Made by a program: the position numbers and the translations under genes. From NCBI GenBank assembly GCA_964406445.1, contig CAYORU010000029.1:1-44178 (forward strand): a DNA stretch of 44,178 nt, given 5' to 3'. The stretch is from SG8-30 sp964406445. Its GTDB lineage: Bacteria > Pseudomonadota > Gammaproteobacteria > Steroidobacterales > Steroidobacteraceae. Positions 19,887 to 28,337 of the stretch are shown piece after piece (positions within the stretch are counted from its first letter, which is position 1; each line of letters begins with the position of its first letter). Under the pieces are notes generated by a model. It searched no databases, was not told where the DNA came from, and saw only the letters and a program-made list of their open reading frames with translations.

Positions 19887-19920
19887 GGCCCCGCTCAGTG
19901 TTGCCGCACTGGCCGGGGCC
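19887..19920. promoter_or_regulatory. Strong hairpin in the leader of the glycosylase-integrase operon
   Basis: GGCCCCGCTCAGTG and CACTGGCCGGGGCC flank a six-base loop (TTGCCG) and pair at 13 of 14 positions. No T-run follows on the minus strand, so it does not look like a simple terminator. It sits 31 bp before the glycosylase ATG. Confidence 0.5.
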
Positions 19921-19976
19921 GATTCATTTGCGCGCTGAGTCGCACGCACTAGCAACTATGGGGCGGGAGGCGCCTC

Positions 19977-20010
19977 GACTGCAACTTAGACTGCAACTTA
20001 ACTTAAAGTT
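19977..20010. repeat. Tandem 12-bp repeat and AACTT/AAGTT palindrome beside the tRNA
   Basis: GACTGCAACTTA is repeated head-to-tail (19977-19988, 19989-20000), followed by AACTTAAAGTT (20000-20010), a near-perfect palindrome. They lie 24-57 bp from the tRNA 3' end in AT-rich sequence, the place expected for integrase arm-type binding sites and the integrase operon promoter. Confidence 0.6.
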
Positions 20011-20033
20011 ATTTCTAGATATTTAAGCTAAGT

Positions 20034-20123
<90 letters not shown>

Positions 20124-20220
20124 GGCGAGGCGGATTCTCCGCGCCGGGGCGCGGGGTCGCAAGGCGACCCGGGCCGGACGATCGCAGGGGGGAACCTCCG
20201 GCGAGCCACGCGATCGAAGC

Positions 20221-20304
20221 TTGCACGCGAACTTTTCTTCGTATGTTAATCTTCTTCCCAAGGACCCAGCAGGGTCCGGGGAACCATGAAGGAGGTTTTC
20301 CTCG
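20221..20304 (+). promoter_or_regulatory. Promoter and 5' leader of the YccA-like gene
   Basis: TTGCAC (20221-20226) and GTTAAT (20245-20250, preceded by T) give an 18-bp spacer. The leader contains a hairpin GGACCC/GGGTCC (20262-20277) and a strong ribosome site AAGGAGG (20289-20295). GAGG of that site can pair with CCTC (20300-20303) over a TTTT loop, so the ribosome site is partly self-masked. Confidence 0.45.
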
Positions 20305-20991
20305 ATGGACCGATTGACTGACCGCAGCCCTGCCCCGGCGGCCGTGATCACCGCGCCGGCGTCGGCGCTCTCGACCAACCGCGTCCTGCGCAATACCTAC
20401 CTGCTGCTGGCGGCGACGCTCGGCTTCAGCGCGCTGACGGCCGGCGTGTCGCTTGCCTTCAACCTGCCGCACCCGGGCCTGATCCTGACGCTGGTGGGCT
20501 ACTTCGGCCTGCTGTTCGCGGTCCACAAGACCGCCAACAGCGCCACCGGCCTGCTGTTCGTCTTCGCGCTGACCGGCTTCATGGGCTACACCCTCGGGCC
20601 GATCATCGGCGCCTACCTGAAGTTCGTGCCGAACGGCCACGCCGTCGTGATGAACGCCTTCGCGGTCACGGCGCTCGCCTTCGTGGGCCTGTCCGCCTAC
20701 GCCATCAAGAGCGGGCGGCGCTTCTCGTTCCTCGGCGGCTTCCTGATGGTCGGCATCATCACGGCCTTCGTGCTGGGTCTCGTGGCGATCTTCTTCGAGA
20801 TGCCGGGCCTGTCGCTCGCAGTCTCGGGGATGTTCGTGCTGCTGATGGGCGGCCTGATCCTCTACCAGACGGGCGAGATCGTGAACGGCGGCGAGGACAA
20901 CTACATCCTCGCGACCGTGACGCTCTACGTGAGCATCTACAACCTATTCACGAGCCTGCTGCACCTGCTCGGGATGGCCGGCGACGACTGA
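20305..20991 (+). CDS. yccA: Bax inhibitor-1/YccA family membrane protein
   Basis: This 228-residue inner-membrane protein has about seven hydrophobic segments from residue ~30 to the end. Family features are visible: TYLLLAATLGFSALTAG near the start, GFMGYTLGPIIGAYL in the middle and LYVSIYNLFTSLLHLLG at the C-terminus. In E. coli the YccA protein binds the FtsH protease and modulates it. That role is carried over from the family. It is monocistronic, with its own leader, a strong AAGGAGG ribosome site 9 bases before the ATG and a terminator after the stop. Confidence 0.9.
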   Translation: MDRLTDRSPAPAAVITAPASALSTNRVLRNTYLLLAATLGFSALTAGVSLAFNLPHPGLILTLVGYFGLLFAVHKTANSATGLLFVFALTGFMGYTLGPIIGAYLKFVPNGHAVVMNAFAVTALAFVGLSAYAIKSGRRFSFLGGFLMVGIITAFVLGLVAIFFEMPGLSLAVSGMFVLLMGGLILYQTGEIVNGGEDNYILATVTLYVSIYNLFTSLLHLLGMAGDD

Positions 20992-21020
20992 GCAGGCGAT
21001 TCCTGGCGTCGGGATCCGGA

Positions 21021-21050
21021 AGCCCCGCCTCGCGCGGGGCTTTCGCTTTC
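21021..21050 (+). terminator. Rho-independent terminator after yccA
   Basis: AGCCCCG (21021-21027) pairs perfectly with CGGGGCT (21035-21041) around a 7-base loop, followed by a T/C-rich stretch TTCGCTTTC. It lies 30 bp after the yccA stop, in the gap to the convergent DUF2062 gene. Confidence 0.75.
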
Positions 21051-21066
21051 CGGACCGCGGCCCGGC

Positions 21067-21639
21067 TCAGTCCTGACGTGGCCCGCGCCGCCGCCGCCAG
21101 GCCGACAGCGCCATCATCCGCCAGGTCTGGTCGATCGCGACGTAGGTCGCCCCGGCCGCGGCGACGGCGACGATCAAGAGGCCGAGGAACAGCGGCCGGC
21201 CGACGGTGATCGCCCGCTCGAGCCACAGGCGCAGGCCGCCCGTCTCGACCTCGAGCGTGCGCGCGATCGCCTCTTCGGTCAGGGTCACGTCGCCCCCGAG
21301 CAGCGCCTGGCCGAGCCGGTAGGCCGCGAAGTAGATCGGCGCGACCGTGAACGGGTTGGTGACGAGCGTGGTCAGCGCGGCGGCCGGCAGGTTGGCGCGC
21401 AGCAGCACGGCGAGCACCGCCGCGAAGACGATCTGGCCCAGCGGAATCAGCAGCCCGAAGAAGACGCCGATCGCGGCACCTAGCGCGATGCCGCGCCGGC
21501 TCACGTGCCAGACGCGCGGATGGTGCAGCGCCGGGCCGAGCCAGGCGACCGCGCGGTGCTCGCGCAAGCCGTGCGCGCCTGACATCCGCTGCCGGAGCCG
21601 GCGCACCCAGGCCAGACCGCGGCGATCACGGCCGGTCAC
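21067..21639 (-). CDS. DUF2062 membrane protein
   Basis: This 190-residue protein of the DUF2062 family has a cluster of basic residues at the N-terminus, then HPRVWHVSRRGIALGAAIGVFFGLLIPLGQ and LTTLVTNPFTVAPIYFAAYRLG, the family core. Two hydrophobic helices lie near 52-80 and one near 147-165. The family is found fused to or beside glycosyltransferases and is otherwise uncharacterised. It is convergent with yccA and 54 bp after serS on the same strand. Confidence 0.85.
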   Translation of the reverse strand: MTGRDRRGLAWVRRLRQRMSGAHGLREHRAVAWLGPALHHPRVWHVSRRGIALGAAIGVFFGLLIPLGQIVFAAVLAVLLRANLPAAALTTLVTNPFTVAPIYFAAYRLGQALLGGDVTLTEEAIARTLEVETGGLRLWLERAITVGRPLFLGLLIVAVAAAGATYVAIDQTWRMMALSAWRRRRGPRQD

Positions 21640-21693
21640 GCGCCACCTGGGCTGACCGGCGCCCGCTGCGTTGCCGGGGAACCATCCGGGTCG

Positions 21694-23001
21694 TCAGGCC
21701 CCGGCAAGCCGCTCGATCCCGCCCACGTAGGGCCGGAGCGCCTCCGGCACCACGACCGAGCCGTCCTCCTGCTGGTAGTTCTCGAGCACCGCGACCAGCG
21801 CCCGGCCCACGGCGACCCCCGAGCCGTTCAGGGTGTGCACGGCTTCCGGCTTGCCGGTCGCGGGATTTCGGAAGCGCGCCTGCATGCGTCGGGCCTGGAA
21901 GGCCTCGCAGTTGCTGCAGGAGGAGATCTCGCGGTACTTCGCCTGCCCGGGCAGCCAGACCTCGAGGTCGTAGGTCTTGGCGCTGCCGAAGCCGATGTCG
22001 CCGGCGCAGAGTGCGACCACCCTGTAAGGCAGGCCGAGCAGATCCAGCACGCGGCAGGCATGTCCGGTCAGCGCCTCGAGGGCGGTGTAGGAGTCGTCGG
22101 GGCGAACGACCTGTACCAGCTCCACCTTGTCGAACTGGTGCTGGCGGATCATGCCGCGCGTGTCCTTGCCGTAGGAGCCGGCCTCCGAGCGGAAGCAAGG
22201 CGTATGGGCCACGAAACGCAGCGGCAGCTCGCCCGCCTCGACGATGCGGTCGCGGACGAAGTTCGTGACCGGCACTTCCGCCGTCGGGATGAGGAACAGG
22301 TCCTGCAGCCGCTCGGCCTCGGCGAGGTCGTCGCGACCGCGCAGCGCGAACAGGTCTGCCTCGAACTTCGGCAGCTGGCCGGTGCCGGTGAGCGTCTGGC
22401 GGTTCACGAGATACGGCACGTACACCTCGGTGTAGCCGTGCTCGCGGGTGTGCAGGTCGAGCATGAACTGCGCGAGCGCCCGGTGCAGCCGCGCGACGCC
22501 GCCGGTCATGACCGCGAAGCGCGCGCCCGTGATGCGCCCCGCCAGCTCGAAGTCGAGCCCGCCGAGCCGCTCGCCGAGCGCGACGTGGTCGAGCGGCGTG
22601 AAGCCGAAGCGGCGTGGCTCGCCGACCCTGCGGACCTCGACGTTCGCGGTCTCGTCGCGGCCCTCGGGCACGGACTCGTGCAGCAGGTTGGGCAGTCCCA
22701 GCACCAGCTGGTCCAGCTCGCCCTGCACGGCCGCGAACTCGGACTCCGTGCGCGCCAGGGCCTCGCCGAGCGACTCCACCTCGGCGAGCAGCGGCGCGAT
22801 GTCCTGGCCCTGGGCCTTGGCGCGCCCGATCGACTTCGAGCGCGTGTTGCGCTCGTTGCGCAACCGGTCCAGCTCGAGCTGCAGCGCCTTGCGCCGCTCC
22901 TCGATCGTCCCGAGCCGCGAAACGTCGAGGACGAAGCCGCGGCGCGCGAGGTTCGCCGCCACCGCGCCCGGATCGGTCCGCAGAAGCCTCATGTCGAGCA
23001 T
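21694..23001 (-). CDS. serS: Serine--tRNA ligase
   Basis: This 435-residue class II aminoacyl-tRNA synthetase charges tRNA-Ser (and tRNA-Sec). The N-terminal coiled-coil arm (~30-105, LQLELDRLRNERNTRSKSIG) grips the long variable arm of tRNA-Ser. Motif 2 is seen as CFRSEAGSYGKDTRGMIRQH, and motif 3 near the C-terminus as GSGVAVGRALVAVLENYQ. Length is normal (~425-430). It starts MLDMRLLRTDP, 18 bp after the crcB stop, in the conserved rarA-crcB-serS order. The tRNA-Ser gene lies 1.6 kb downstream on the same strand. Confidence 0.98.
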   Translation of the reverse strand: MLDMRLLRTDPGAVAANLARRGFVLDVSRLGTIEERRKALQLELDRLRNERNTRSKSIGRAKAQGQDIAPLLAEVESLGEALARTESEFAAVQGELDQLVLGLPNLLHESVPEGRDETANVEVRRVGEPRRFGFTPLDHVALGERLGGLDFELAGRITGARFAVMTGGVARLHRALAQFMLDLHTREHGYTEVYVPYLVNRQTLTGTGQLPKFEADLFALRGRDDLAEAERLQDLFLIPTAEVPVTNFVRDRIVEAGELPLRFVAHTPCFRSEAGSYGKDTRGMIRQHQFDKVELVQVVRPDDSYTALEALTGHACRVLDLLGLPYRVVALCAGDIGFGSAKTYDLEVWLPGQAKYREISSCSNCEAFQARRMQARFRNPATGKPEAVHTLNGSGVAVGRALVAVLENYQQEDGSVVVPEALRPYVGGIERLAGA

Positions 23002-23019
23002 CGATCCTCCATCCCGGGC

Positions 23020-23400
23020 TCAGGCGAGCCAGTGGCGCCCGAGCTGCATGCCGGCCCAGGTCGCGACGATGCACGCCGCCACGCTGCCGGCCACGTAGAC
23101 CGCCGCCTTGCCGAACGCCTGCTGCTCCACGAGCAGCAGCGTCTCCAGCGAGAAGGCCGAGAAAGTCGTGAAGCCGCCGAGGACGCCGACCAGCAGGAAG
23201 GCCCGCGGCAACTCGCCGGCCTCGCCCCGCGCCGCGAGCAGCACCCAGGCCAGTCCGATGAGGGCGCAGCCGGCCACGTTGACCGCCATCGTGCCGTACG
23301 GAAAGGTCCGCGCGACCCCGGCGTGCACCAGCGCCCCCGCCAGGTAGCGGGCGACGCCGCCGAGTGCGCTGCCGAGCGCGATCGCAAGGAGCACCCGCAC
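23020..23400 (-). CDS. crcB: Fluoride ion channel CrcB
   Basis: This 126-residue Fluc channel exports fluoride as a dual-topology dimer. Four hydrophobic helices are visible. The signatures are GSALGGVARYLAG near the start, FPYGTMAVNVAGCALIG (with the conserved Asn in the second helix) and VGVLGGFTTFSAFSLE (the Phe-box and Thr-Phe-Ser break of helix 3). I chose GTG at 23400, which fits the family length and lies 4 bp after the rarA stop. The longer ORF overlaps rarA. No fluoride riboswitch is visible upstream. Confidence 0.93.
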   Translation of the reverse strand: MRVLLAIALGSALGGVARYLAGALVHAGVARTFPYGTMAVNVAGCALIGLAWVLLAARGEAGELPRAFLLVGVLGGFTTFSAFSLETLLLVEQQAFGKAAVYVAGSVAACIVATWAGMQLGRHWLA

Positions 23401-23404
23401 TCGC

Positions 23405-24742
23405 TCAGTCCTTGCCGGTCTCGCGGCTGCGCAGCCGGGCGAGCGCCTCGCCGATGCGGATCTCGAGTCCTCGCGGCGCGGGATGATAATAGATCCTCGG
23501 CTCCATCGCGTCGGGGAAATGCCGCTGGCCCGCCGCCACCGCATCGGGCTCGTCGTGCGCGTAGCGATAGCCCGTGCCGTAGCCCAGCTCCTTCATGAGG
23601 CGCGTGGGCGCGTTGCGCAGGTGCATCGGCACCTCGAGCGTGCCGAGCCGGCGGACGTCCTCCTGCGCCGCGCCGAAAGCCGCGTAGACGGCGTTGCTCT
23701 TCGCGGCGCAGGCCAGGAACACCACGGCCTGGGCGAGCGCGAGGTCGCCCTCGGGGCTGCCGAGGCGGTCGTAGGCCTGCCAGGCCTCGAGTGCGAGCGT
23801 GAGCGCACGCGGGTCGGCGTTGCCCACGTCCTCGACCGCCATGCGCAGGATGCGCCGCGCGAGGTAGGACGGGTCGCAGCCGCCGTCGAGCATGCGCGCC
23901 AGCCAGTACAGCGCAGCGTCCGGGTCGCTGTCGCGGACGCTCTTGTGCAGCGCCGAGATCTGGTCGTAGAACTGCTCGCCGCGCTTGTCGAAGCGCCGGT
24001 GTCCGCCGGCGGCCAGCTCGAGGGCCACCTCGCGGGTGATGACCTTCCCGCCCTCGCCCGCCTCGGCGAGATCGGCGGCCACCTCGAGCAGGCTCAGCGC
24101 GCGCCGCGCGTCGCCGTCGGCCGCCTGCGCGAAGGCCTCCAGCACGCCCGCCTCCGCAGACAGGCCGCGGCCGCCGAGCCCGCGCCCGTCATCCGCGAGC
24201 GCCGCCTCCATCACGGCGACGAGGTCCGCCGCCTCGAGCGGCTTCAGCACGTACACGCGCGCCCGGGAGAGCAGCGCGGCATTCACTTCGAACGAAGGGT
24301 TCTCGGTCGTCGCGCCGATGAACACCAGCGTGCCGTCCTCCACGAACGGCAGGAAGGTGTCCTGCTGGGCCTTGTTGAACCGGTGCACCTCGTCGAGGAA
24401 CAGCACCGTCGGCGGACCGCCGACGGCGCGGCGCGCGCGAGCGGACTCCACGACGGCGCGGATGTCCTTGACCCCGGCCAGCACCGCCGACAGCGATTCG
24501 AAATGCGCGTCGCAGGCCGCGGCGACGAGGCGCGCGAGCGTCGTCTTGCCGGTGCCCGGCGGCCCCCACAGGATCATCGAGTGCGGCGTGCGCGTCTCGA
24601 CGAGCCGGCGCAGCGCGCGTCCGGGACCGAGCAGCTGGGCCTGTCCGGCGACCTCCTCGAGCCGGCGCGGGCGCATCCGGTCGGCGAGCGGCCGCCAGGG
24701 CTCGGCCGTCGCGAAATCGAGCCTGTCCTGCGCCGCATCCAT
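23405..24742 (-). CDS. rarA: Replication-associated recombination protein RarA (MgsA)
   Basis: This 445-residue AAA+ ATPase acts at stalled replication forks with SSB. Walker A is GPPGTGKT at 60-67. Walker B is LFLDEVHRF near 114-122, sensor 1 is IGATTENPSFEVN and the arginine-finger region is LLSRARVYVL. The C-terminal tetramerisation part contains DPDAALYWLARMLDGGCDPSYLARR and PMHLRNAPTRLMKELGYG. Length and order between lolA and crcB/serS match Gammaproteobacteria. Confidence 0.96.
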   Translation of the reverse strand: MDAAQDRLDFATAEPWRPLADRMRPRRLEEVAGQAQLLGPGRALRRLVETRTPHSMILWGPPGTGKTTLARLVAAACDAHFESLSAVLAGVKDIRAVVESARARRAVGGPPTVLFLDEVHRFNKAQQDTFLPFVEDGTLVFIGATTENPSFEVNAALLSRARVYVLKPLEAADLVAVMEAALADDGRGLGGRGLSAEAGVLEAFAQAADGDARRALSLLEVAADLAEAGEGGKVITREVALELAAGGHRRFDKRGEQFYDQISALHKSVRDSDPDAALYWLARMLDGGCDPSYLARRILRMAVEDVGNADPRALTLALEAWQAYDRLGSPEGDLALAQAVVFLACAAKSNAVYAAFGAAQEDVRRLGTLEVPMHLRNAPTRLMKELGYGTGYRYAHDEPDAVAAGQRHFPDAMEPRIYYHPAPRGLEIRIGEALARLRSRETGKD

Positions 24743-24751
24743 CCTGTGATT

Positions 24752-25162
24752 CTACGCGCCCGTCCCCGTTTCGCCCGACGGCGCGAGACCGAGGCGCCGC
24801 TCCAGCACCTGGGCCCAGCCAGCCAGGCCGGCCCAGGCGAGGCTGAGAGCGACTGCGATGCCCGTGGCGTTCGCCAGCAGGTCGGCGGGGTCCGCCTGCC
24901 GGTCCTCGGTCAGCAGGGCCTGCAGCAGCTCGACCAGCGCTCCGAGCGCGAAGGCGAAGAGCCCCGCGCGCAGGCAACGCTCGCGTGGCAGCAGCCCGCA
25001 GAGCCACAGCGCCAGCGTGCCGTAGGCCAGCGCGTGCTGCAGCTTGTCCCAGACGCTGACCACCGCCACGACCGACCCCGGCAGCAGGCTGCCGGTGACG
25101 ATCGCCAGCGCGAGGACCACCGCCCCCGCGAGCCAGGCGCCGCGCCACACGAGCGGCAGCAT
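24752..25162 (-). CDS. VanZ-like membrane protein
   Basis: This 136-residue protein starts MLPLVWRGAWLAG. Hydrophobic helices lie around 8-28, 40-60, 66-85 and 100-115. The VanZ features are LPGSVVAVVSVWDKLQHALAYGTLALW and ELLQALLTEDRQADPADLLANATG. Similar short VanZ-like proteins are uncharacterised. The glycopeptide link of the family name should not be assumed. The start overlaps the lolA stop by one base (TGATG), and the longer ORF only runs inside lolA. An insertion of this gene between lolA and rarA is a variation on the usual order. Confidence 0.85.
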   Translation of the reverse strand: MLPLVWRGAWLAGAVVLALAIVTGSLLPGSVVAVVSVWDKLQHALAYGTLALWLCGLLPRERCLRAGLFAFALGALVELLQALLTEDRQADPADLLANATGIAVALSLAWAGLAGWAQVLERRLGLAPSGETGTGA

Positions 25163-25809
25163 CAAGGCCCGGCCGCGCGGACGACGTCGACGCCCGGCGG
25201 CGGCTCGAATTCGAAGAGGCTCGCGCCGACCGGCGGATTCCGCTCGATCCGGGAGAACTCGAGGGTCGTCAACTGCCCGAGCCGGTCCTCGAGCAGCATC
25301 TTCACGAGTTCGCCGCCGCGCAGCGCCAGGCGCACGCGACGGAAGTCGGTGTCCTGCCGCCTGGGGATCAGGGCCATCCAGTCGAGGCCCTGGGCGTCGG
25401 GCTCGTCCTCGACCAGGAACGCCGCGCCGACGCGGCCTTCGCCGGACAGCAACATGGCCGGGCTGGCCGACAGGGCCTGCGAGACCTTGCGCACCGTCAC
25501 CTGCTCGAGATCCGCGTCGTAGAGCCACAGCGTCTCGCCGTCGCTGACCAGCAGCTGGCCCGCCGGCTCGCGGTAGTCCCAGCGGAAGCGACCGGGCTTC
25601 TGCAGCGTGAGCGTGCCCTCGGCGCGTTCGCGGATCCGGCCGTCGGCGCCGGCGAGCGTCTGGCGGAACTCGGCGCGTAGCGCCACAACGCCGGCAAGGT
25701 AGCGGTCGAGCCGCGCCTCCGCGGCCGTCGTCGCCGGCGCGGGCTGCGCGGCAGCCGGGCCGGCGACGAGCGACGCCACCAGCAGCGTCCGGATCAGCGA
25801 GGCGGGCAC
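25162..25809 (-). CDS. lolA: Outer-membrane lipoprotein carrier protein LolA
   Basis: This 215-residue periplasmic chaperone ferries lipoproteins from LolCDE to the outer membrane. The signal peptide MPASLIRTLLVASLVAGPAAAQP ends in an AxA site near residue 21. The mature part shows EFRQTLAGADG, GTLTLQKPGRFRWDYREPAGQLLVSDG and DADLEQVTV, the LolA hallmarks, and ends FEFEPPPGVDVV. It lies 3 bp after ftsK on the same strand, as in E. coli. Confidence 0.95.
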   Translation of the reverse strand: MPASLIRTLLVASLVAGPAAAQPAPATTAAEARLDRYLAGVVALRAEFRQTLAGADGRIRERAEGTLTLQKPGRFRWDYREPAGQLLVSDGETLWLYDADLEQVTVRKVSQALSASPAMLLSGEGRVGAAFLVEDEPDAQGLDWMALIPRRQDTDFRRVRLALRGGELVKMLLEDRLGQLTTLEFSRIERNPPVGASLFEFEPPPGVDVVRAAGP

Positions 25810-25812
25810 CGG

Positions 25813-28137
25813 TCAGTCCTCCGCCGGCGCGCCGACCAGCACTTCACGGCTGCCGTTCGACTGCAGGGGGCCGACCAGCCCGGCCGCCTCCATGGTCTCG
25901 ACCAGGCGCGCCGCGCGGTTGTAGCCGATCTTCAGGCGGCGCTGGATGCCGGAGACCGAGGCCTTGCGCGACTCGACGACGATCTTGACCGCCTCGTCGT
26001 AGAGCGGATCCTGCTCGCCCGCCTCGCCGCCGCCCTCGCCCGCCTCGCCGTTCTCGTCCGGCAGGCCGGGCACCGGCCCCTTCGGACCGGACAGCACTTC
26101 CTCGACGTAGACGGGCTCCACGCTCGAGCGCAGCGAGTCCACGACGCGATGGACCTCCTGGTCGGAGACGAAGGCGCCGTGGATGCGCGTCGGCACCGAG
26201 GTGCCCGGCGGCACGAACAGCATGTCGCCATGCCCGAGCAGCGACTCGGCGCCGCTCTGGTCGAGGATGGTGCGGGAATCGACCTTGGCCGAGACCTGGA
26301 AGGCGATGCGCGCGGGGATGTTCGCCTTGATGAGCCCGGTGATGACGTCCACCGACGGTCGTTGCGTGGCGAGGATCAGGTGGATGCCCGAGGCGCGCGC
26401 CTTCTGCGCGAGCCTCGCGATCAGCTCCTCGACCTTCTTGCCGACGATCATCATCAGGTCGGCGAGCTCGTCGATCACGACCACGATGAAGGGCAGCGGC
26501 TGCAGCTCGGGCACCGGACCCTCGTGCCGGCCCGCCCGCGCGGCAGCCTCGACCAGCGGGTCCGGCAGCGGCTTGCCGCCGTCGGCGGCATCGCGGACTT
26601 TCCGGTTGTAGCCGGCGAGGTTGCGCACGCCGACCGCGGCCATCAGCTGGTAGCGCCGCTCCATCTCCGCCACGCACCAGCGCAGCGCGTTCGCCGCCTG
26701 CTTCATGTCGGTGACCACGGGCGCGAGCAGGTGCGGGATGCCCTCGTAGACCGACAGCTCCAGCATCTTCGGGTCCACCATGATCAGGCGGACCTGCTCG
26801 GCCGTGCCCTTGTAGAGCAGCGACAGCACCATCGCGTTGATCGCGACCGACTTGCCCGAGCCGGTCGTGCCGGCGATGAGCAGGTGCGGCATGCGCGCGA
26901 GGTCGGCGACCATCGGCGCCCCGCCGATGTCCTTGCCGAGCGCGAGCGTGAGCGGCGAGGACATCTCGTCGTAGGCCCGCGACTTGATGATCTCGCCGAG
27001 CGTGACGAGCTCGCGCCGCTCGTTCGGGATCTCCAGGCCCACCACCGACTTGCCGGGAATCACCTCGACCACCCGCACGCTGATGGCGGACAGCGAGCGC
27101 GCAAGGTCCTTCGCCAGCGCGCTGATCTGGCTGACCTTGACGCCGGGCGCGGGCTTCAGCTCGAAGCGCGTCACGACCGGCCCCGGCTGAACGGCGACCA
27201 CCTCCACGTCGATGCCGAAGTCCTTGAGCTTGATCTCCACCAGACGCGACATCGCCTCGAGCGCCTCGGGCGAGTAGCTCTGCTCGCGCGCCGGAGGGTC
27301 GTCGAGGAGCTTGAGCTCGGGCAGGTCCTTGGCGGCGGGCTTGGAGAACAGCGCCACCTGGCGCTCCTTCTCGACCCGCTCGCTCTTCTCCAGCACCGGC
27401 GGCGCCGGCGGCTCGATCCGGGGCGGCTGGCGCGCCGCCGACTTGCGCTTCTCCTCGCGGACCGCGGCTTCGCGCTGCTGGCGCGCGTCCCGCCCGGCGG
27501 CCTGGTCGCGCGCGCTGCCGAGGCGCTCGCGCGCGAGCTCGAGCGCGCGCAGCGCGTGGTGGCCCAGCCAGTCCATGACCGTGATCCAGGAGACGCCCGT
27601 GAACAACTGCACGCCCGCGAACCAGGTCGCGAGCAGGAGCAGCGTCGCCCCGAGATAGGACACTCCGGCCGCGAGGCCCTCGCCCACCAGGCTGCCGAGC
27701 ACGCCACCTGCCGAAGAGGGCAGCACGCCGGGCGCGAAGTGCAGCGTCGCGAGGCCGCAGCTCGCGACCAGCGCGAGCACCAGCCCCGCGGCGCGCAGCG
27801 CGAGGGTGCTGCGCCGCGGGCCATCGCCGGCCTGCTGCTTGAAGGCGACCCAGGCCGCGAAGCCGATCGCGACCGGGAACAGCAGCGCAGGCTGGCCGAA
27901 CAGCATGTAGAGCACGTCGGCAATCCAGGCCCCCGCCGGGCCGATCAGGTTGCCGACCCGACCCGGCTCGCCGGTGTAGCTGAAGCCGCGGTCGGAAGGG
28001 TCGAAGCTCACGAGCGCCAGCAGCAGCACCAGCGCAGACGCCGACAGCAGCCAGAAGGCGCCTTCGCGCAGCCCGCGGACCACGGCGGGCTCGAGCGGGC
28101 GGGAGACGGCGTCGGACTCGGCGGCGGCACGCGACAC
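25813..28137 (-). CDS. ftsK: DNA translocase FtsK
   Basis: This 774-residue septal DNA pump drives chromosome dimer resolution and segregation. Four membrane segments lie at about 27-45, 69-98, 113-131 and 157-178. They are followed by a short basic/Pro linker (200-290), then the RecA-like motor with Walker A GTTGSGKS at 423-430 and Walker B VVIDELADLMM. The C-terminal gamma winged helix (RKASVSGIQRRLKIGYNRAARLVETME) reads KOPS and contacts XerD. It starts at GTG with AGGA nine bases upstream. It is much shorter than E. coli FtsK because the linker is short, a common form. Confidence 0.97.
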   Translation of the reverse strand: MSRAAAESDAVSRPLEPAVVRGLREGAFWLLSASALVLLLALVSFDPSDRGFSYTGEPGRVGNLIGPAGAWIADVLYMLFGQPALLFPVAIGFAAWVAFKQQAGDGPRRSTLALRAAGLVLALVASCGLATLHFAPGVLPSSAGGVLGSLVGEGLAAGVSYLGATLLLLATWFAGVQLFTGVSWITVMDWLGHHALRALELARERLGSARDQAAGRDARQQREAAVREEKRKSAARQPPRIEPPAPPVLEKSERVEKERQVALFSKPAAKDLPELKLLDDPPAREQSYSPEALEAMSRLVEIKLKDFGIDVEVVAVQPGPVVTRFELKPAPGVKVSQISALAKDLARSLSAISVRVVEVIPGKSVVGLEIPNERRELVTLGEIIKSRAYDEMSSPLTLALGKDIGGAPMVADLARMPHLLIAGTTGSGKSVAINAMVLSLLYKGTAEQVRLIMVDPKMLELSVYEGIPHLLAPVVTDMKQAANALRWCVAEMERRYQLMAAVGVRNLAGYNRKVRDAADGGKPLPDPLVEAAARAGRHEGPVPELQPLPFIVVVIDELADLMMIVGKKVEELIARLAQKARASGIHLILATQRPSVDVITGLIKANIPARIAFQVSAKVDSRTILDQSGAESLLGHGDMLFVPPGTSVPTRIHGAFVSDQEVHRVVDSLRSSVEPVYVEEVLSGPKGPVPGLPDENGEAGEGGGEAGEQDPLYDEAVKIVVESRKASVSGIQRRLKIGYNRAARLVETMEAAGLVGPLQSNGSREVLVGAPAED

Positions 28138-28160
28138 GATATTAAATCCTGCGCGAGGTA

Positions 28161-28190
28161 AAGCTCATAAGAGATTGAGAATACAAGACA
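28161..28190 (-). promoter_or_regulatory. Weak candidate promoter for ftsK
   Basis: On the minus strand TTGTCT (28185-28190) and TATGAG lie 16 bp apart in the most AT-rich part of the 200-bp ftsK/trxB divergent gap. The rest of the gap shows no clear feature apart from GC-rich inverted stretches. Confidence 0.3.
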
Positions 28191-28337
28191 ATGAAGGCTG
28201 GGTACAGCGTTGAAACAGGTCCGGGGGCAGGCGCCGGCCAGACGCGGCACGCGACGCTTTCATCGCCTGGCGCGCTCCCCTAGCATTGCGCGACCCGCCA
28301 TCGGCCAACGCCCTGCCTGCGAACGGAAAAAGCATAC

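Noticed and set aside
23401..23404. Fluoride riboswitch before crcB
   Set aside because: Only 4 bp separate crcB from rarA, so there is no room for the aptamer, and none is seen inside the rarA end.
21835..23598. A 587-codon plus-strand open frame
   Set aside because: It is a shadow spanning serS, crcB and part of rarA.
24752..25162. Glycopeptide resistance gene (VanZ)
   Set aside because: It is a short VanZ-like membrane protein within a core operon and without other van genes. The family name does not imply resistance.
26149..28161. A 670-codon plus-strand open frame, rich in Arg/His/Asp
   Set aside because: It is a shadow of ftsK with no recognisable domain.
28138..28337. lrp or another regulator between ftsK and trxB
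   Set aside because: The 200-bp gap has no open frame with a plausible start and family match. Only a weak ftsK promoter candidate is seen.
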